Shown here piece after piece: positions 46,462 through 58,039 of a DNA stretch of 64,000 nt. The notes beneath the pieces were generated by a model. That model was not told the origin of the DNA. It searched no databases and worked only from the letters and a program-made list of their open reading frames with translations. The stretch comes from CAZGIF01 sp964526045 (GTDB lineage Bacteria; Patescibacteriota; Gracilibacteria; Absconditabacterales; Absconditicoccaceae). Both the position numbers and the translations under genes were made by a program. Positions within the stretch are counted from its first letter, which is position 1; each line of letters begins with the position of its first letter. The DNA lies in the NCBI GenBank assembly GCA_964526045.1, contig CAZGIF010000006.1, positions 51,834-115,833 on the forward strand, given 5' to 3'.

Positions 46462-46625
46462 AATAACGTAATATAACAAAGATAAACGAGAGTAAACACT
46501 TGCAACTTCCCTCAACATTCAAACAGACTGTGCACATCTATTCTCAAGTTACAAAGAAAAAGTGAATACATAATAGACTATGTAATGAAAAAATCGAAAA
46601 GTACAAGCCTTTTATGTAATTTGAA

Positions 46626-47618
46626 CTACTCTTTTGTTTTTTTAAACATAAATTGTACTTCTAACATTCAATTTGGATACGCAATACTCTCTTTTTTGAG
46701 GAAAGAAAAATTATGCTCTGACACGAATCTAGTCAGCGTCGCAATATTGTAATTTCTTATTTTGTAGAGCGTTATTTTTTCATTTGGAAGAAAGTGAACA
46801 GTTTCTCAAAAAATATCAACTACAAACTTTTTGGTAAAAATAAAAGAAAAATCAAAAATAATTGCGCCTACAGAAGATTCTTTAGCAGTTTGAATATTTA
46901 GTTTTCAGACAGATGCTGGTATTCAAATTTGTTCCAAGGGTGACAAATAAAACTTGGTCATATGTTCATTGTGCAAATATCAACTATATCTATCAAACAA
47001 AGAAAGAAAAATAACATTATCATCTCCTGTTCTACCAAAACATTCAAACCACAACAAATCTTCATTTCATAGCATATTGTACAAACTATCAACTATATTT
47101 GTTTGATTTGTATTACTAATGGTTTTTCACATAAAGCTGAATAGTCTTTTGGGGGAATCTTTTGTTTTTTGCTGTATAAGATTTCTGACTTCTGGTTTGT
47201 AAAAATCTCAGCAAATAAATTCAGTAGCAATTGGCAATGATTTGAGATTTTCTTTCGCTAAGTCTATCATTGATTGAGAAGAATCAACACCGATATAAGA
47301 AACCTTACATCATTTTTGATGTAAAAAAAGCAACAAAGCTTTTTCTTGAAATCAATTTCAACATCATAAACTTACTAAAGTAATAATTCAAAGATCTTTG
47401 ATAGTATCATACACAAAACTATTATAATCCAACTTTGTATGGCTCAAGCTAGAACTTGTAGTAGAGGCTACATCAGTACCATGCCCATATCATTGGTAGT
47501 AGTGATATGCACCTACACCAAAATACACAAATTTTTGTTCAAGGACTCTATTTTTGATACAATGCAAAAATTCTTTTTTTGTATCTGCATCCCAAAAGTT
47601 TTCTTCAAAATTTCACAT
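46626..47618 (-). CDS. SAM-dependent methyltransferase (EgtD-like)
   Basis: 330 aa. The SAM motif is LGCGNGFQEKALLL, followed by YIGVDSSQSMIDLA. FSFMGKTISNTNQTNI resembles the GSTIGNF block of the histidine N-alpha-methyltransferase (EgtD) family, with EDLLWFECF after it. The family call is tentative because the usual N-terminal YFP-x-R block was not seen. The start ATG TGA AAT uses a TGA glycine as second codon. It begins 32 bp after the HD gene in the same orientation. Confidence 0.65.
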
Positions 47619-47650
47619 AGTTTCTAGAGAATATATAAAAAAAACCTTTC

Positions 47651-48556
47651 TTATCCATCTATAAATCATGAAATTCACATCTTTCACTTCATATCAAAAA
47701 CCTTTCATTTCTTATATGTAAACAAGACTTCAAATCAATCAATTTCATTGTATTGCATTTGTATGACATCTATAAACTCCATAAATGTATCTTTTGATGA
47801 AATCGTATCAAACAAATATCTATCGCTAATTTTCCACACGACCTTATGACTATTGTTATACACCATAGAAAACAAGGTATTGTCAAAATTTTCAAATGCT
47901 TGTGAGTATAAAACCTGCTTAAACGTTGTTGCAGAGTCAATAGTATGTTCTTTGACAAATTGGTCTTTATTTATATTTATTGTACTCAATGGTAGGGCAG
48001 ATATGTCTTTTTTTCATGCAAGAAGTTCTTTTAATGGCTGGTATATTGCTTGTGTTTCGAAACTCATTCTAATTTGCTTAGAATTTTTTAGTCAACTAAT
48101 AGTCTGGACATTGTGTTGTCTATCTGCAAGTTTTAGGAGTAAACATCTTACATCTAGTAATCATCCTGCAAGCAACTTTTCTATCTTGTCAGAATAATAT
48201 GTGTGTGGTGTTGTGTGAAAATGTAGCAAATCTTTGGTCACAGCATCAACCAAAAATCATACAACATCTCCAAATGTAGTATATATCATCTCCATTGAAA
48301 CATCAACGCTATCTTCAACCGTATCATGCAACACTGCTGCAAGTACCAAGTCTTTGTCTCAATATGATTGTCAAACAATAGTTGCTACTGCAAGAGGATG
48401 TAAAATATATGGAGAATTGTCAATTTTTCTATATTGATCTTGGTGAGCCTTTTGTGCCAAAGTGTATGCTTTTTCTAATACTTTGGTATATCTGGTATCT
48501 GCATGAAACTCCCCTGGCAAAGAATCATAAAATCTAACAAATACATCATCCATCAT
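47651..48556 (-). CDS. HD-domain protein, SpoT/MESH1-like hydrolase
   Basis: 301 aa. AHQDQYRKIDNSPYILHPLA near residue 35 and LAAVLHDTVEDS near 75 are the HD motifs of (p)ppGpp hydrolases (HD and ED signatures). LLKLADRQHNVQT supplies the third metal-binding block. There is no synthetase, TGS or ACT domain, so it would be a small alarmone or nucleotide hydrolase. The C-terminal ~130 residues are not recognised. It is 26 bp after dut on the same strand. Confidence 0.78.
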
Positions 48557-48582
48557 CGAATACAAAAAATAATAAATTCTGA

Positions 48583-49080
48583 CTATGTTCACGTACTTCC
48601 AAATCATCACGATCACCTTTGTGTTGGATATGCTGTCTCAAAATGCTCGTACTTTTCTCAATCTACAACAAATGTCAGTCAAGGTACGCTTTTGTTTCAA
48701 TTTTCTGATCAATATACGCCTGAACCAACGTAGTAAGGTTCAAACGTAATTTGTGCAAGTCTTGCATATTTTTCAAAAGAGACAGCAGAAGCTGAGAAAT
48801 TATGAAGTGAAAGCATACATTCTCATCTATAATCAGCATCAACAATTCAGACATTGTTTGCTAGCATACATCAATATTTTGTAAAAAGTGAAGATCTCGC
48901 ATATATTTTTGTATGTCGTCAGATAGGAGATGCTATTTTGATACCTACACTAAAAAGTTTTGTCTCTCATGCTTGCAATTCATGTTCACTAGAAAGATAA
49001 CAATCTCGTGCTACCGATCAGTTGGTTTTTTTTTGTGGTACGAGTTGTTGTTCATATGTACATACTGTTATGGTATCCAT
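48583..49080 (-). CDS. dut: dUTP diphosphatase
   Basis: 165 aa. Motif 2 is YARSSLFTKYG, motif 3 NNVGIVDADYRGE, motif 4 ARLAQITFEPY, and the C-terminal P-loop motif 5 is QRGSGGFGSTG. Motif 1 near residue 25 (SVARDCYL) is divergent. Trimeric enzyme that hydrolyses dUTP to dUMP, keeping uracil out of DNA. TGA gives several motif-5 glycines. The start ATG at 49078-49080 lies 36 bp after the DUF2207 stop. Confidence 0.9.
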
Positions 49081-49116
49081 AAAGGAAGAACAAAAGATAA
49101 AAATACATTTTTTGGT

Positions 49117-50934
49117 TTACCAACTTCATCATCAACCTCATCATCCTCAACCACCAGAAAATCAACCAGAAGAACCTCATCAACTAAAAGAAGATCCACC
49201 AGAACTATGTCAGCTACTTGGCGTATACGTTGCAGCTTGATTGGTGTAAGATGTTTGGGTAGCAAGTGCTCTAGAAAAAGCATTGAGGGAGGTATTTCAC
49301 ACATACCAAGAAGGTACTTCTTTGAGCAAAGGTGTGATTTTTTTGAGAAAGGTATCTTGCACTCACAACACAACTGCAAAAGGCAAAACTTTATCAAAAT
49401 ATAAAGGATCTTGATCCAAGAACGCTTGTAGTTTGTCTTTTTCTACTTGTTGCAAAAACAGTTTATACCCTGCAACATGGTCGTATAATATTTTTCATTG
49501 AGATGTAAACACTTCTTTTTCTTTTAGGAAAAAAAATAGAGCAAAAAAAGCAACAAATCAGCTCAGATAGACAACAACTATCCAAGGAGAAAGTACGACG
49601 ATATCATTATAGAACAAAGACAAAAACCAAAAAAGCACATACACAACAATTCCACAGATAACTATCATTACTTGACCAGTTTTGAAAAAAGGCTTTTGTA
49701 AAAGATCAGTATGTGTAAATCGTTTTTGAGATACGATATGTGTGTTCAAAGCACCAATAGCTGACTGCACATATGACCTAAAAAGTATAGATAGCTTGAG
49801 AGTAAATGTATCACGAGTTGCAAACAATTTATCAAACAACATCGTTTGAAATTTTGGTGCAGAGTCAGGCAAGGGCTTTATTTTTTTGAGGTCAAAGGAA
49901 GGATTAGAGAAAAAGAACAGCTTTGTAGAGTTGTCAATAATCTTGATATATCAACTAGCAGCTCGCTCGTACAATGTAGCAGTTATGTCGTGAGGATGAA
50001 TCACATCGTCAATCAAGGTTCATACTTCAGCTGCACACAGTCATTTTGGGGGTGTATATTGTGGTATAATAGTTCTTTTATTACGTCAATACTTTTTATT
50101 TCTAGAGAAAAACCATTTTGCAACAACAAAAACATACAATAACAACAAAACAATAACTACCAATGACAGCCATCAAATCTGTTGTAATCACCGTCAAGTA
50201 AAGACTATTGACGAAAGTCTTTGTGTTGTCATATCTGTTCTAATCAGTCAAGCTTGCATATCAGGATCTAGAACAAATCATCACGATACAAACTTAGCTC
50301 AAAACGTAAGTCATTGATATGCTTGTAGAGCAGGAAGTTGAAAAAAAATACCTGACTGTGTGATGGTAACGTCTTCAATTGACTGTCTTTGCCCATAATC
50401 TCAGTAATAGATAAATCGATCAACCAGATAGCTTTGATCAAATTCTACTGGAAATGCAATTGAAACATCTCATCATGGAATAGGCACATCTCGCTCAGTA
50501 CCAATAATATTTCGATAGAATTCATCATATCAACTAAATTGTCTGACAGCTCAGTATGTTGTATATGAAATTGGGTACGTTTGTTCACCAAAGACTGTAC
50601 GATCTGCTGATCAGATTCTAATTCTTGTTTGAGGTCGTCATCACTCATTAAGATATTCATATCACGCAACTCAAACATCACTTACAAAAATATTGTATGA
50701 ATATCCACTGACTGAGTATTGAAGAGGCAAAGTTCTGTACAAACCATGTCTATATTCTTCAAAATTAACAACTATATCTTCTTGAACAGACATATATCCA
50801 TCTTCTTCTAATTGTATTGCAACATCAAAATTTTGGATAGAATATCACCCTGCTGACGCAGATGCATGTGCTCACAATAGCAATCAAAAAACAAGACATA
50901 CAACTCACAACACAAAAGAATATACCCTACGCAT
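49117..50934 (-). CDS. DUF2207-family membrane protein with Gly/Ser-rich tail
   Basis: 605 aa. A signal peptide (MRRVYSFVLGVVCLVFGLLL), then an extracellular DUF2207 domain (IQNFDVAIQLEEDGYMSVQE, GLYRTLPLQY, YRNIIGTERDVPIP), one membrane helix near 260-280, a cytoplasmic region and two further helices near 440-480. The end is a Gly/Ser tail of about 30 residues including nine Gly in a row, a mix of GGT, GGA and TGA. DUF2207 proteins are widespread and uncharacterised. It precedes dut. Confidence 0.82.
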
Positions 50935-51018
50935 GTTGAATGTGCTCATAGACAATCGAAGTATGATAAATACTATCTTTGTATCCAATAACTATGAACT
51001 TGCAAGATAATCTGTTTT

Positions 51019-52110
51019 TTAGTTACTGTTTTTGATATATATGTATTCATCAAAATACGATGTTAATTCAGTAAAATTCTTTCTATCCATTGTTTGAAGA
51101 TCTGGAGACAATCAATCGTAATAATAAATTTCTTTGACACGCATATACGTATCAAATGATGCTCATGCTAGCAGTCAGACATGTTGATTTTTTCGTAATG
51201 TTTTTTTCTTTCACGATGGAGTAATAATATCTAGAGCTTGTGTCAAAGCCTCTCATCTATAAGGATAAATATACCAAAACATAATGGGGTGACCACTCAC
51301 AAGGCTACGTATGATACTAAAATCAGCAAGAAAATTGCTTTTATATGCTTCGTATCACAAAGATCATATGTATCTATTGATCAAAGGAATAAGAGGAGCT
51401 GCATATACGCCATACCCTCGAGAATACGACTTTGCATAATTATTGAGATTAAACAAACTTCAATTTATATTTCATACAAATCCTTTATCAGGATCTCACC
51501 AATAATTGGTTGCTCCTTTACGAACAAACGTAGTTGTGTCATAAGGAATTTTATTGACTATTGTCTGTTCTTTGACAGCTGGAATAGCATGTTTTTTGTA
51601 ATAATAATTGATAAGATCTGCAAGTGTATTTGCCTCACAACTCAACGAATATATCTGCTCTGAATGTCATATTTTAGTGTCTAAAATAAGTGTATTTTGG
51701 GAGTAATCTTGAACTATTCCGTTATAATAAGCTAATGCTTCTAGGTACTCTTCATCAACTTTTTGATATGTGAGGGTTTTGATATACGAGTTTAGAGTAG
51801 CTGGAGAATAAGAAACAAACTCTGTAAATTTGTATCTATCAAAACTATCCGAAAAATCTATATACGTATCTTTCGAGTCATACAAAAAACGACAAATCTT
51901 TTTATGCTTGAGTCAGGCAAGTATTTTTCACTTTTGCGAAGTGGCTTTATATTGGTGTTGTAGAGTATCAAGAGCTTCAAAAGAAATAGATGCAAGTGGG
52001 TCAACATCAGAAAATGAAAAAGGACAAACTGACGCTATCGCGTACGAACCTAGAAAGAATATACTATAACACGCAATCACACTGAGAATAGTTGATAATG
52101 TCTTTTTCAT
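51019..52110 (-). CDS. Secreted C39-like cysteine peptidase
   Basis: 363 aa. A signal peptide (about residues 1-27) is followed by a helical spacer. The peptidase region starts at the Cys of SLSCEANTLADLINYYYKKH, then NYWGDPDKGFVGNING, YSRGYGVYAAPLIPLINRY and GHPIMFWYIYPYRG, with the His in QHVGLLAG and the acidic IYYYDGLSP. This order matches the C39_2 family (bacteriocin-processing-like and other Cys peptidases). Substrate unknown. It lies upstream of DUF2207 by 84 bp. Confidence 0.72.
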
Positions 52111-52195
52111 ATTGCAAAACTATATAAATTTTTTATAGTATATTTATTATTGACATTATTTGCAAAAAAATAAATTTTTTAGAAATGAGAAAAAC

Positions 52196-54337
52196 ATGCG
52201 TACATTAGAATATTTTAGAAAGTCAGAAAAAAATTATCTAGAAAAATACCTAGAAGCAAATACGTGTTTTGATAGAAACATGGATTTTGTTTCGTTTGAA
52301 AAAGCTTATACACACTTATACTTTGAGAGTAAGTCACTTGGAGAAGAACTACAAAAACATAGCAAATTTACAAAAGAGATTATAATTGAAGAGATTATTT
52401 GACTTTTGTCTTGAACTGATCGTCCTCAATCGTTTGCTCCTCTCGATCTAGAACAATTGAAATACATACGAGAAACAAATCGATCAGGTGATCCTTGAAC
52501 AAAAATAGATTGATCAGAAACTGTTACAGCACAAAATTTTTGAGCGCATGCGACATTTGAAGAATACATGTTGGATACACACACTATTCAAAAAAGCTAT
52601 GAAAGCTTTATTCGTCCAACAGGAGCACAACCATATGCATTTAGAAAAAAATCCACGCAAGATTCTGCAAAAAAATGACAAAACAGTAAACTAACTGATG
52701 CTGCATTTTTACACTACCTAGATGAGTTTGCTGTCATACTAGCACAACTTGAAGAAGAATGAGACGTGCAATCACTTCCAGATCAAATTTTTAAAAAATA
52801 TGAAATAGAAAAAAGCGAAGATATCGAGCTTTTCAAAGATATTGTCAGTTCTGACAAAAAACAAGATGCTCTGAAAAGACTACATAACGACTACAAAAGC
52901 AAAACGAAAATATGAAAAGTTAAAAGTATAAGTAAAAAATTTGGATCACAAATCACATATACGAGAGTAAAAGTTGTATCTGTACTTTTACTTTTTGGTA
53001 TTATGAACGGATATCAAGAAAGTGATTTTGATACAGTAAAGGAAGAAGGGGCAAAAATCTGATCATATTATGAAAAAAATCCATTATTTTTTGTAGAAAG
53101 CGACACGTTACCAAATACTCTACGCTCCCATACAGATAGTCTCAATATACTTAATCTTAGAGGTTTAACCCGAGAAGATTTGGAAATAAAAACCCCAAAC
53201 GATACTATGTATCAAAAATTTTGAAAAGAATCGAGACAAAGAATTAACACTCTCAAAAAGCAACTGCACACCAATCTTGATACAGAATTTGATAGACTAG
53301 AAAAAGATACTTTATGAAACTATATGTATAAAAAATATTCTATGCATAATAACACATACATAGATAGAACTATTAACCCTAAGCAAAAAGAGTTGTTGCA
53401 TACACTTATTGATACCGTATTTGATCATCTAGGAAAAAAAGTTCTTGCTCCATATATGAGAACTTTTAGAGAAGATTTCACATATTGAGAACTTATGAAG
53501 AAAAAGTTTACAGTTTGAATTACAGAAATATGAAATGATTTAGATTGATTATCGAACGACAATACTATTTATATGAACCCTAATCATAGTATTTTAGATG
53601 AAAATGTACCTGACTCAATCAAAATACAGGAAATGATCTGAACCATAGATCATGAACTAAAGCATTTTCGATCTAACGATAGCAAATATGTAGCTGTAAC
53701 TGAATGAGCAACACATCTTCAAGAAACTGTTCGAAGCTGATTTGATAAAGAAAATAAGTTTCTAGACCATCCATATAAAGACTTTGCAATGACATATATG
53801 ATTTTGGTTCACCAAGAAAATACGCCTATCAAAGATACATATCGGTTTGGTGCGGAAGACTTTCTTACTCCAATTGACAAAAAACCATTTGCGTATAAGC
53901 GACAAAACGAACTGTATTGACAATTTCTATCAGAAAACATATGAGATCCAACGGAACGAAAAGAATTTTTGTCTGACAGCCTTGGACGAAAGATGAGAAG
54001 TGACTATCCACTGAAGTATATGCCCGAATGACTCGAGCAAGACCCAAAGTTATCTAACAATCAAAAGTTATATTATGATTTTTTGAACGAACACCCATAT
54101 CACAAGTCTTCACCAATTCTTGCTCTTTTTTCACTTGAACAGCAAGATGAGCTCTACAAGTTATACATATCAGAGGCTATATGAAACACAGCTGAACGAG
54201 ATCAATTTGTAACCGATAGTTTATGACGACAAAAAGACAATATTCTCAAATGAACCGAGTCACATCTTCCAAAGTGAGCTATATATACCTTGAAGTTCTC
54301 ATGAAGCAATATATGCAAAGTGAATTGAGTACCATAG
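52196..54337 (+). CDS. HExxH metallopeptidase-like protein, first frame
   Basis: 713 aa up to the TAG at 54335-54337. The zinc motif HELKH is at residues 486-490 (TIDHELKHFRSND), with VTEGATHLQE 20 residues later as a possible third ligand. About 100 residues near 600-705 contain two copies of a repeat (ERKEFLSDSLGRKM and ERDQFVTDSLGRQK). The natural sequence changes frame between 54231 and 54290, because the second repeat's continuation (QDPQEQEKQFLAFIKNHPEL) is in the -1 frame. No signal peptide seen. Start ATG 52196; a TTG at 52160 is possible. Confidence 0.72.
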
Positions 54338-55662
54338 CAAGAATACAAGATCCTCAGGAGCAAGAAAAACAATTTTTGGCTTTTATCAAAAACCACCCTG
54401 AACTTGTCTGAGAAAAGTTTGACCCAGATATTGTTGATTTTACAAATAGAGAGTACCTGTTTACAGATTATGTGAAAAGTTTTAATGTTGTTCTAATATT
54501 GGGAGGAAGCCTTATTTTTGTTATCATGTTTGCTTACTACCTCGTTATTAGTGGAACAAATCTTGTATTAAAAAAAAGCACCATAAAAAAATTACATGAT
54601 GATGTTAACAATGATGTATTTGCATTTAAATTATATAGTATATTATCAACTAGTCCATATCTAAAAGAGACATTGTACTGGACACATTATATACCAGTAA
54701 TTTTTTTTATTGAGCGAATAGCAGGAAAACTTAATATAAATCATAATGTAAAATCAGTAATCTTACTTGTATATGCACTATATTTAGTCCCTAAATTCGT
54801 TTTAAGAATTACTATGCTCCTCGAAAATAATTATGAGTCATTAAACTGAATATCTGTAAGATGAATGAGGAAAGCAAGAAAAAACATCATAAACAAAAAA
54901 CAGATGATAAAAGATGAGAAGGATGTTAAAAGAATCATATCACTATGATACAACTTATTTGAAAAGAAACGAACTATTGCAGATCAATTAGATAAAAAGA
55001 ATATATCTCTGACTAAAGTCAATGAAGAGATTAGGATTCATGAAGAAACTACACAAGTAGAATGACGTGATATGAGCTATAAGTTGCAATGACAACCAGG
55101 ACTCCGTATGACACTAGAGAAAAAAGAAACACAAATACCAATTCATATACATATTACAACAAAAGTAAGTGTAGACTATGGATATATTCAAGCTCAATTT
55201 GACGAAAAAGCGAAAGATCGTAATAAAGAGATCTATAATCAGATAGCAAAAATCTGATCGCTCAAAATGGAGAGTCACATAAAAAATATACAAACACTTT
55301 TGTATAAGTTTCATGTAGAACTACGTAAAAGGGGTTATTTATGAAACGTAACTATTTATATTGATTGAAAATCTACAGCTACAACCATATGATTTACAAA
55401 GGAAGCATGTATTGCTCTCATGGAAAAACTTGATGAAATACAAAAACAAAATAAAGATGTTTTTGAAAAATATGACTTAGAAAGCGATGCTCGATTTGAA
55501 ACAAAACAAAAACAAGAGCAGCATATCCAAAAAATAGCTAAGCCTAATACTAATGCTTTTCTATTTGGATATGATGAAGTAACGAGAGTACCCAATAAAA
55601 ACATAACTAACTTTGGACAAAAATCACTTAACACAAAAAATCTAACATGAAAAGAATGGTAA
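54223..55662 (+). CDS. HExxH metallopeptidase-like protein, second frame
   Basis: Continuation of 52196 in the -1 frame, open to the TAA at 55660-55662, total about 1155 aa. It holds a membrane helix (VLILGGSLIFVIMFAYYLV), a second hydrophobic segment near LKETLYWTHYIPVIFF, and a cytosolic or external coiled-coil C-terminus ending FLFGYDEVTRVPNKNI. An ATG at 54223 could start a separate protein, but the shared repeat pattern argues for one broken gene. One extra A at 54231-54235, 54248-54250 or 54271-54273 would restore it. Confidence 0.68.
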
Positions 55663-55744
55663 CATAATTTGTATTGACATATACAAAGAGAATACATAAT
55701 CTTACTACGTAAGAATTAAACTTTTATAAAACATGTAATAAAAA

Positions 55745-56310
55745 ATGAGAAATTTAAGAAATAATATAGCTAAACTCGTTATTGCAATAACTCCATTAGT
55801 ACAAGCATGTACAAATAATACACAAAAACAAGGATATGATACTCTCACTGAGACAGAGAATATAAGTGCATCAATAGATAGCACTAAAGATACTAGAATA
55901 GACATAAACAATAAAGAAAACTCTGATACTATACACCGAGAAAAAATACAAAATCAAGAAATCCCATCTACACTTGAAAAAATAAATATTAATGAATTAG
56001 AAAATATAGTAAGATGAAAACTACAAGATATAAACACAGAAAGGTATGTAAAAATGGTGAATGTAATATTAAATAATGAAGAACCAAAAAATGCATTTGC
56101 AAAATCTTTGCAAAAAGTACCTCTGACTATGGATGAAGTAAGACTGGCAAAATTGTATATTATAGCTACTGCAATGAAAAATATACAAGTTCACAATTTA
56201 AATTTTGAGATACTAAATATGCATCATCTGTACACAACTCTATTCGAGACGTACAAATAGAGCAAGCTAAAGGTAGACTAGAACAACTACATAAAAATTA
56301 CTCTCAATAA
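55745..56310 (+). CDS. Small lipoprotein, family member 1 (apparent frameshift)
   Basis: Lipobox LVQAC (Cys at residue 22), then a polar linker GYDTLTETENISAS. In the first frame the protein ends at a TAG (56258-56260, 171 aa), but after the A5 run at 56177-56181 the -1 frame reads a natural helix (RDVQIEQAKGRLEQLHKN) to the TAA at 56308-56310. One extra A joins them to ~188 aa. Same linker type as the protein at 57137. Function unknown; probably on the outer face of the membrane. Confidence 0.65.
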
Positions 56311-56341
56311 AAACAATTATATATTTCTTAATAACCAACAT

Positions 56342-56836
56342 ATGAAAATCAATACCACACTTACTAAACGAATAATACCGATTATATTACTAAGTACTGC
56401 GTGTAAACAAAAAACACAAGAACAAGTACAAGAAATATTTGAACCAGAATATGCGTATTCATTTGAGGATATTAAGTTTATGGATATGTATGGTACAAGT
56501 CGAAGTCCACCTTCAAAGGCAGAAGTTGATACAGTTTTGACAAGCCCAAAAGCGCAACAAGCATATGAAATATACATTGCACACCAAAAAGATACAACAA
56601 AACAAGAACCAACTTTAGAAGAGATGAAGTACTGACTCATGTATAAATGAGCAAAAATATTCAAATGATGTCACTACTGTATAGAATATTTCGCAAGTAA
56701 CTCGTCCAAACTAGAAACATGCTTAGAACAATATGAACCAGAAGTAGCTGCATATCAAGCAGAATTTGAACCAGTATTTCAAGAACTTAAAAACGAAAGT
56801 ATGCTCTTTAATCATGAAAAAAAACACAGTCAGTAG
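56342..56836 (+). CDS. Small lipoprotein, family member 2
   Basis: 164 aa with lipobox LLSTAC (Cys at residue 21). The mature part is acidic (EQVQEIFEPEYAYSFED) with a CHYC pair and a further Cys near the end (YCIEYFASNSSKLETC). No family recognised. 31 bp after member 1 and followed by a decayed gene fragment. Confidence 0.68.
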
Positions 56837-56845
56837 TGTCCGAGA

Positions 56846-57082
56846 AAAAACTAATGCAATAGAAAAACAAAATTACCAAATATTTAAAAAATATGACTTG
56901 GAAAGCGATACTTGATTTGAAACAAAACAAAAATAAGAACGGCATACATAAAAAATAAATAGACCCAACACTAATGCTTTTCTGTTTGGATATATGAAGT
57001 GAAGAGATTAAGCAATAAAGCTACGGTACACTTTGGACAAAAATCACTCAATTCTAGACACTTAATGAAAAGTGATTGGTAA
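56846..57082 (+). pseudogene. Decayed duplicate of the 3' end of the HExxH gene
   Basis: It aligns at the DNA level with 55430-55662, the last ~75 codons of the metallopeptidase-like gene: KKYDLESDT, FETKQK, PNTNAFLFGY and FGQKS-like stretches remain. Several CAA codons have become TAA and small indels break the frame. It sits between two small lipoprotein genes, so a duplication of the block's end is likely. Confidence 0.82.
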
Positions 57083-57136
57083 TAATACTAATATTAATAT
57101 CATTTATCTAATGTATATTTTACACATTCAAATTCT

Positions 57137-58038
57137 ATGAAACTAAAAAACACACTTCATGAAATTTGTCTACTTGTAACATTTCCTCTTCTTGTAGCAT
57201 GTACTAAAACAACAAGAGAAAAACATATAATACTTTGGATGGAACAGATAGTATAACATCGTGATTAATCAAAAAAAATGACAGAACAATATATACACAT
57301 AAAAAAGTATATAACGTGAATGATATCGTTTTAGCAACGATTGAAGACTATGTTATGAAAAAATTCGACACCATAGATAATATAAACATATACGTGGATA
57401 CATATATTTTGTCAGCATCTCATGTTATTCTTGAAAACGAAAATGCTAGAAGTCTTTACAACAATTATAAGACATACGATATACTACCTGATTCTCCCAA
57501 AGCAGAGCGTCTCTTACGTCTATATATTCTCGCATTAATCATAGAGAATCAAAGCCAGAACACTAACGATATAAAACAAATAGACTACTATAAGTTTGAA
57601 GAAATACTAAGCAAATACAAACACCAAAGAGAACAAAAGTCAGAAAAAAGTTATAATCTTGAAGAAATCGATGTATTATATCTAGAAAATTTACTTAATA
57701 ATCCAAATATTGGCGTTTTGGTAGATAATCAGACAAAAAAATATATATGAACTATACTGATTAATCAAGAAGCACAAAAATTGTTTGAGAGTTATTTGTA
57801 CAAGAATGAAGTACCTGTATCCGAAAATGATAGAAAGAAACTTTTAGTCTATTGACTCGCACACAATATTCATAGCATACAAATATTATTTATGTGAACA
57901 AAAGTTGACTCAAATTTTTTTCTTGACACAGCAATAAACGCAGTTGAAAGTTATAAAAGATTAAAAGATATTATACAAAATAAAGGAACAGATCAAAATT
58001 ATTATCAATGAATGAAAACTACAAAATGAGTAACATAA
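57137..58038 (+). CDS. Lipoprotein, family member 3 (apparent frameshift)
   Basis: Lipobox LLVAC (Cys at residue 22) is followed by a linker. The ATG frame stops at 57254-57256, but after the A5 run at 57219-57223 the -1 frame continues as KTYNTLDGTDSITSGLIKKN, similar to the linker of member 1, into a 240-aa helical protein (LATIEDYVMKKFDTIDNINI ...) ending at TAA 58036-58038. One extra A joins the parts to ~300 aa. Function unknown. Confidence 0.65.
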
Positions 58039-58039
58039 A

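Noticed and set aside
49068..49397. 109-aa minus ORF rich in Leu and Val/Asp at its end
   Set aside because: Out of frame with the DUF2207 protein that covers this region; it is a shadow of the Gly/Ser repeat.
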